Shown: in pieces, positions 53,230-58,672 of the stretch
Layout: the number at the start of each line of letters is the position of its first letter
How positions within the stretch are numbered: the stretch's first letter is position 1
NCBI GenBank assembly: GCA_900088475.1
Contig: FLMG01001160.1
Coordinates: 32,785-91,456 of the forward strand
Length of the DNA stretch: 58,672 bases
Direction: 5' to 3'
DNA from: Hyphochytrium catenoides
Taxonomy: Eukaryota; Sar; Hyphochytriomycetes; Hyphochytriales; Hyphochytriaceae
Notes under the pieces: model-generated
What the model saw: only the letters and a program-made list of their open reading frames with translations
Databases searched by the model: none
Told to the model about the DNA's origin: nothing
Program-made: the position numbers and the translations under genes

Positions 53230-53841
53230 GGGACCAGTCGGAAACTAACCCAGGGAGGTTACAGACGAACTGTGAAGGGAGCCTGTCTAGACAAAAGAGC
53301 CATATCCAGAGAGAGCTATGGACCTTTCAAATGGCTAAAATGACTGAGTATCCAGGGCTAGGGTCCTGCTCGTTCGTGCAATGGCGGTCTACACGAAGAA
53401 GCCCTTTTTTTGTCGTCGGCTACAGAAGCAGACCTTACAAAATGACCTTAATAAAATTATCTTGAATTATAGTGCCAGTTGTTGTTTCTTCGGGCGACAG
53501 TTCTAATGCTGAGCTCATCGGGGCCCAACTCTGGCACCTTTTTCAGGATGCTATGCCTAGTAGAGGAGCTGCGCTAACCGCTGATATTTCTTTCTTCGAT
53601 CCCTAATATGAGGTATGCTGAGTGCCGGTTCATTGAGTTGATGAACTTATCACTCAGACGGGCCAAACGTAGCTCAAATGTAACTATGGCAGAGCGGTTG
53701 ACATTGTCAAGCCTTTTTCCCATAACCCATTATTAGCGAGGTCACAATGGTAGTTGCGCCAGTGGTACCGTTCTTGGGTTAAAAGTTGACAGGATGGGGC
53801 CAGATCCGAGCCTCCTCAGGTCTTCAGATGCGCGATGATGG
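53230..53841. other. 3' flank of the IleRS gene, no gene seen
   Basis: No supported coding frame. An AATAAA-like run (TTAATAAAATTATC near 53448) may include the polyadenylation region of the IleRS gene. The hAT element begins at 53850. Confidence 0.35.
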
Positions 53842-53849
53842 CTCTCTAC
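53842..53849. repeat. Left 8-bp target-site duplication of the hAT element
   Basis: CTCTCTAC lies immediately before the left terminal inverted repeat and recurs at 56583-56590 beyond the right end. Eight-base duplications are the hAT-superfamily hallmark. Confidence 0.7.
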
Positions 53850-53865
53850 TAGGGTTGTATATCGG
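53850..53865 (+). repeat. Left terminal inverted repeat of the hAT element
   Basis: Sixteen bases beginning TAGGGTTG, the TAGGG start seen in many hAT elements. Thirteen of sixteen match the inverted right end at 56565-56580. Confidence 0.8.
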
Positions 53866-54355
53866 TTGGATTTACCGATAGCGGAAAGATCGGTAAAAGT
53901 GGCACCGATATATCGGGAAATGTCGGCTAACCGATATCGCCAAATTTGACGTGGAATAACTATTCCCTCCCACTCACTTCGTTGTGTGCTGCTTCATTCT
54001 TCGTTGATGGTTGCAGATCTCCACAAGATACTACTACATGGCAGAAAGACGCATCACCGTGAGGCAGATATGGCTCTATTATTATTATCATAATGTTCTT
54101 CACCGCTGGTAGCATCATCGTCAAGCTGAACTCTTTCGTTGTTAGGAAGTTTCTGTATTGGTTCTTTTTGGAAAGAGAAAATCATGATTATTATCAAGAA
54201 GCAAGAAGCCCATCATGGGAGGAGAATAAGAAAGACTTATATTTTTTTACTCAAGAGTCGCTCTGACACTGTCCCCTAAGGCCTCATATTCATCTAGACA
54301 TAGAAATGGCTTCTTACTATTAATCTAAAACTTCGACCAGCTGATCCTCGCTACA

Positions 54356-54384
54356 CTTAGATCGTCTAATACGTTGGATTGTGT
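54356..54384 (+). repeat. Left arm of a perfect 29-bp inverted repeat inside the transposase
   Basis: Its reverse complement occurs at 54659-54687, 274 bp away. In the forward direction this arm encodes the same LDRLIRWIV segment of the transposase that the right arm encodes on the minus strand. So it is an inverted duplication of coding sequence, not a regulatory hairpin. Confidence 0.9.
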
Positions 54385-55467
54385 CTAACAAGTTTCCAGT
54401 TCTTACCAGAGGCCCCAATGAAGTGCACGGTGAGAGAGATATAGGGCTCCTGCGCAACACTAGTCCAACAGTCTGACGTAATAGCCACGTTTTGGTCCTT
54501 CAGTTGGCTTATTACGGACCTCTGTGCCAGGAGCTTGAGCTCATCCAAACGTCGATCAACGGTAGCCGGCGCTGGAACCGACGCTCCTCTCGTCTGAGCG
54601 GCTTCAATAAGCTTCCTAAAGTGGGGACTCCTGACCACGGCCAAGGGTTGCTTGTCACACACAATCCAACGTATTAGACGATCTAAGAATAGGGCTTCGC
54701 CTCCCTTCTGAACAAAGCTATTGAGCTTTCCTTGAGCGGCTTTATCCTCGTTAAGTTCCCTGATCCGTCCTCGGTGATTGGCCCGAAGATGAGCGTATAA
54801 ATTGCTCGTAGAGAGGCTGGATCCCATGCTTACCTCGTCGTGGCACAGTGAACAGATGACGACTTCTGGAAGCCTATTATGGGCATACTTGGTGAACCTT
54901 TTCCACACTTCAGACCTTGCCTTCTGTGGTTTCGCTCTAGGCCAGGTTCGGAGCCTTTTTCCTTTTTTCGCTTCCTCTTGTGCGTGCGGCCTCTCGGTCT
55001 TCTTCAGCGCCATCGTCTTCTTCCATCTGATGAGCAATCTTCCTATTATCATCCTCATCATCCCGTGCACTGGTCCTACTTTTAGAGTCTACTTTGCAAC
55101 TACCTTGAATGAAGCAAGTTAGTAGTAGGTGCCCTTCTGAGGCTGATTTGCGACGTGTCTGTGGCCCTCTCGTTTCCTTACCCGCGGTAGTATTCTGGTC
55201 CGTGTCGACAGCAGCTGACGAGTCTTCTTCTTCATTAGAGTCATCTCTATTTTCGTCGGGTACGTATTCCTCCGACGATGATGGCCTAGAAGACGCCACG
55301 CCAGGAGACGATGGCGTCCCTTCCTCATTAAGGTCTTCTGGAAGTAAAGACTCCATGGTTCCACCACCAGGTGACGGTGGCTTTCGTTGTTCTCTTTCTT
55401 CTTCGCGTGCTTTGCGGACCAACTCTGCTGCAAGCTCCTGATGCTGAGTAGAGAGTAAATCGGTCAT
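54366..55467 (-). pseudogene. Truncated BED zinc finger hAT transposase
   Basis: Two overlapping frames on the minus strand. 55467-54937 gives a Ser/Glu/Asp-rich N-terminal part with no known domain. 55070-54366 gives the transposase proper. The latter has a BED finger (SEVWKRFTKYA, then CSLC and HLRANH) followed by hAT-specific segments LDRLIRWIVCDKQPLAVV, FRKLIEAAQ, and VAITSDCWTSVAQEPYISLT. The frame stops about 20 codons after that, at a copy of its own earlier sequence in reverse. The DDE catalytic residues after the first block and the C-terminal dimerisation region are absent. The shift between the two frames could be an intron or a real frameshift. Function as a transposase is therefore lost. 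Confidence 0.85.
54659..54687 (-). repeat. Right arm of the 29-bp inverted repeat
   Basis: The original transposase coding location of the duplicated segment (minus strand, LDRLIRWIV). It is identical to the left arm over 29 bases, after which the two diverge within a few bases. Confidence 0.9.
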
Positions 55468-56564
55468 GACGAGGAGTGATGAGGCTTCTTCCTGTGGTCT
55501 TTAGGCTGCCAGCTGCTGCAGGGATAACTTCCTTCTCCCAGCTGATTGTCCTGCGGATACGCCTGAGATAAGGGCCGCTGAATGAGGAAAGGAAAAGCTC
55601 GTCGCAGCAGCCTCCGTGGAATCCGCCACTTCTTTCTTCATCATCTTTCTGTACAGAAGGAAAAAAACTAACAGTAGTGTGATCCGCTACCCGGTCGCCT
55701 GAAGTATGACCTCATGTATGTAGAATAACAATAGTACTTGTTTGAGACGGAATGCGGTAGATAATTAAAGCATTTTCAGTAGTAGTAATTAAGGAAGTAA
55801 ATAAAAGTAGTAGTAACGAGGCTGGCTACGTTGCTAGATTAAGTCATGATGCCAAGCTCGCTCGTTACGCGGAGGAATGTTTCGTCCCGCTGGTCTGGGA
55901 GACATTTGGTGGAGCTACCACGGAAGTCCACGCAACGCTCCGCCACTAGATTAGAGCAGTTCGCGACAGGTGCGGAGGAGGGGGTTTGTCTTCTTCTTCT
56001 CTCTTCAGTTCCATGTATGAGAGGATATCAACACATATCCAGCGCTGTAATGCACAAATGGTGCGCAGTCGCCTTCCTTTGCCACGGGCAATTCGCGAGG
56101 ATGTTCTACAGCAACAGCAACAACTGCAGCAAATCCGAAGATGGAGGAGAGGTGGAGCCGCAGTCCAGAGCTTTTAGTATAGACCTTAAGAGCTGGTACG
56201 TTTATTAGTACTAGGGTAGTATAGGGATTTGTAGTAGTGCTCTTTAGTGCTTTCTAGTAGTAAGAGCTTTCTAAAAGTGGTCAATAAAAGTAGTAATAGT
56301 ACATGGATTGATGTGTACATCTTCTATCTTATTGAATGGTTGGTGAACGGTGATCTTCATCACTCTAGTAGTAGTGGTTTCGTCTCCCCTTCCATTTTAG
56401 GTGAAAGGGGATGGAATAGAGCCTATAGGAAAAGAGAGAAGTACTAATATCGGTTGATATCGTATCGGAATATCGGTATCGGTCATTGATATCGGATTAT
56501 CGGATGGCCGTTCGGTAGTGAACCGATATTCCCGATATTTGCCGATATTATCGGTTAACCGATA

Positions 56565-56580
56565 CCGATGTGCAACTCTA
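56565..56580 (-). repeat. Right terminal inverted repeat of the hAT element
   Basis: Read on the minus strand it begins TAGAGTTGCACATCGG, matching 13 of 16 bases of the left end. It is embedded in a CCGATA/TATCGG-rich tract. Confidence 0.8.
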
Positions 56581-56582
56581 CA

Positions 56583-56590
56583 CTCTCTAC
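56583..56590. repeat. Right 8-bp target-site duplication of the hAT element
   Basis: A CTCTCTAC copy separated from the right terminal repeat by two extra bases (CA). The extra bases may be a later insertion or show that the element end is at 56582. Confidence 0.65.
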
Positions 56591-58672
56591 GAGACTATGA
56601 AAAACGCGGCACATCATCCCTTTCTTGGAGCTCTCTCAAAGCTCTGAGCAGACCGTGGTCGTGGGAATTGACGCTTCTACTGGGGGATGAAGGAAGCGTT
56701 AGCTGTCAGATCTCAGTGTGGGGATAAGTGATTCCGGGTAAACTTCATTGATTGGATGCTCTAATTCCTTCAGGAGGCGCCATCCATCCATCAAATCACA
56801 GGCTTGCGATCTTGTTACTAAAGGGCACTCACCTCAGGCAGAACCATTCATTCACGCGGATCATCTTGGTACATTATTGAACACAGCCACACCATCAGGC
56901 AGTGGGTCAGAGCTCAGAGCTGTAGAGCTGTGGGTCAAGAGCGGCAATCTAAAAGTCTTTGTCCGTCATAGAAAGCTATCCAAAGTCCGTTTTGGAGCGA
57001 GCTTGGCGAACTCATTGACAGATCATTGCAGCAGGCAGCGCAATACTCAGTGACTCCTCCGGGACAGAGCTGTGTGGTAGGTGCCACGCGTACTGCAGAA
57101 TAGATGTAATGTATGTCCTTTACCGTAGAGGCTCCGTAGTGGTTGGGGCTATATTAAGACTTAAACATGCTACGCTGAGGAGCGTCTCTTTCGCGGAAAC
57201 CAGCACCTAACCCTGCTGGCTGTTTTCCTTATAATCGTTCTTAGTTGTATTCAGCAGTACTGCCCAAAGATTCAATAGATACAGAGTCGATAATATGTCC
57301 AATGATTAAAGTACCTTCCATGAAGGTTGTCACACACCCTTAGTGACATCCTACCTCCATGAGTACTGAGATTTCTGTATGAGGACATGTTATTGATCAA
57401 TATCGCGATGCACTGTGCTAGGCGGATCAGTTGGTGGGAGGACCATGAGTTTCCCCTTCCTTCTTTCACTACAGAGCTCTTCTCACTACTCAATGAAGAG
57501 CATGCTGGTTATAAGGACTGAGGTTAAATTATTCACCGTACTATGGTGTCGGAGCTAGGAGTACTAGTTGACAGCCAGGGTCCTAAAGCTACTCCTCTTT
57601 GTCAACGGCTTTTGCTTCGCATGCACACAAAGATAATGAAGTGGAGAACTTCTTTTGGGGTTCGCCTAGGATAATCCATATGGATGAATCCGGGCTTCCG
57701 TTTATGCTATAAATCTAAACTAGAATTCCATCTTTAGTCAAGCGCGATGGTAAGAGGCCGCCTTCTCTATTGAAATCACCCAGGCACGTACTTAGTAGTC
57801 TACTAGGAAAAGGGCTACTATGGAAAGCGCTTGCCTGTAGGAACTACCAAGAGGCTCCCTCCATGTGCTAATGGAGTGCAAAAGTGCTCCTCACTTGAAA
57901 TGGGTTAGAAATAAACTGAAGTCGCTTGCTTGTTAATTGCCTATTCTTCATAAGAAGCTGCCAACCTCAGCTCTTTCTTGTGACGCCACAAGGAATCGTA
58001 TTTTATTTTGTGTGATGCACTTTGCACTTCACTTTCACTTTTGCCAGCTGATTTCGTATGGAGAAGGACTCCGGTGAAAGAAGTTGAGGAAGATCAGCTG
58101 CGACTGCTGCGGACCTTGATAGTTAACTAGCAGCACAATCATTGTGGGATCTGCGATAAGTGGCTCTCTTTGTAGCTGTTCGGAGGACGCCTGAAGATCA
58201 TTACTCCCTAGCCAATGAAGAAGATCAGGGAATACAAGATGCTCCTCCTACCAGTAAATTCTTCCGTCCCGTCCATCGTACTGCCAAGCCAAGGAGGGGC
58301 TACTCCTAGGAGGAGATATCATCATCATGCGCTACCGTACTTGTACTAGCAGGCACAACGTGAGGTTGACGGCTGATGAGGTGGCCACGGCTGGAGAGAC
58401 CACGAGGGATACTAGATAGTTCTATGCACTCTGGAGGTGAGCCAGGGATAAAGCTTGTTGTTTGTAGAAGAAGAAGGGCAAAAAGTTGGTTCCCGTCAGT
58501 CGTAGATCAACCCGGTCATCTCCTCCTCCCGTTTTTTTACTCATACTGCTGGTCCACGGTGTTGCTTTTTATAAGCAATACTATGGCGGCATTCCTGTCG
58601 GACAGAATGTCAGTTCCTCACGAAGGGAAACTAACGCATTTTTTATCACCCTGCCTTCCGCTCTGCTCCTCG
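56591..58672. other. Right end of the window, no gene recognised
   Basis: Frames at 56748-57053 (+) and 57272-57493 (-) are open but have no recognisable domain or splice partners. The stretch may be true intergenic DNA or hold the edge of a gene lying beyond the window. Confidence 0.35.

Larger units (their letters stand above)
53850..56580 (-). mobile_element. Degenerate hAT-superfamily DNA transposon with BED finger transposase remnant
   Basis: The element is bounded by terminal inverted repeats: TAGGGTTGTATATCGG at the left, and TAGAGTTGCACATCGG read inward from 56580 (13 of 16 identical). It is flanked by CTCTCTAC copies. Both ends carry dense subterminal copies of ATCGG/CCGAT motifs (53860-53935 and 56446-56574), probable transposase-binding sites. 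Inside, on the minus strand, is the first part of a hAT transposase. The DDE-type catalytic and C-terminal dimerisation parts are missing, so the copy cannot be autonomous. A plus-strand frame at 55846-56208 is unexplained. Confidence 0.85.

Noticed and set aside
53860-53935. Short-spaced ATCGG/CCGAT repeats considered as a CRISPR-like or satellite array
   Set aside because: The units are irregular, partly palindromic, and mirrored at the other end of the hAT element, so they are transposon subterminal motifs.

Overview
This window is nuclear DNA from a gene-dense microbial eukaryote. Nearly every gene is split by short GT-AG introns, mostly about 45 to 140 bases. Most exon models below could be joined by hand in one frame, ending in family-typical proteins. 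Strands alternate freely, there are no operons, and many neighbours lie a few hundred bases apart or less. The lineage cannot be fixed from sequence alone. The best clue is a MAP kinase whose activation loop reads T-K-H, close to the T-x-H loop of apicomplexan MAPK2 kinases, beside intact tryptophan biosynthesis genes that parasites usually lack. A free-living or algal alveolate (for example a chromerid relative) or another SAR protist is my inference, not a demonstrated identity.

Layout. 0.4-2.9 kb: MAPK2-like kinase (+). 3.0-5.7 kb: App1-type lipid phosphatase (-). 6.5-7.2 kb: profilin-like protein (+). 7.3-12.5 kb: one long low-complexity/coiled-coil protein with a centrin-like EF-hand (-). 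12.9-14.1 kb: RNA polymerase I RPA43-like subunit (+). 14.35-18.2 kb: Mei2-like RNA-binding protein with N-terminal B-box-like zinc fingers (-). 18.2-21.1 kb: gene-poor stretch holding a tandem duplication of about 340 bp. 21.1-23.5 kb: YAK1/DYRK kinase (-). 25.1-25.8 kb: thioredoxin-fold protein without the CxxC (+). 25.8-29.4 kb: multi-pass membrane TKL kinase (-). 29.6-32.5 kb: ABC half-transporter (-). 33.6-33.9 kb: ribosomal protein uS14/RPS29 (+). 34.1-37.0 kb: TrpC-TrpF fusion (-). 37.7-42.2 kb: XPF/ERCC4 nuclease (+). 42.5-43.3 kb: AMMECR1 (-). 44.3-45.7 kb: tryptophan synthase alpha (-). 46.5-53.2 kb: bacterial/organellar-type isoleucyl-tRNA synthetase (+). 53.85-56.58 kb: a degenerate hAT transposon with terminal inverted repeats and near-intact 8-bp target duplications. 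56.6-58.7 kb: no recognisable gene.

How the genes relate. Most are unconnected housekeeping or signalling genes. The functional theme that stands out is tryptophan: TrpC-TrpF and TrpA, three consecutive enzymatic activities or domains, sit within 12 kb on the same strand. TrpB is not in the window. A second pair of possible interest is the membrane TKL kinase lying directly downstream of a co-oriented ABC transporter. No CRISPR array, rRNA, tRNA or prokaryote-style regulatory element was recognised.
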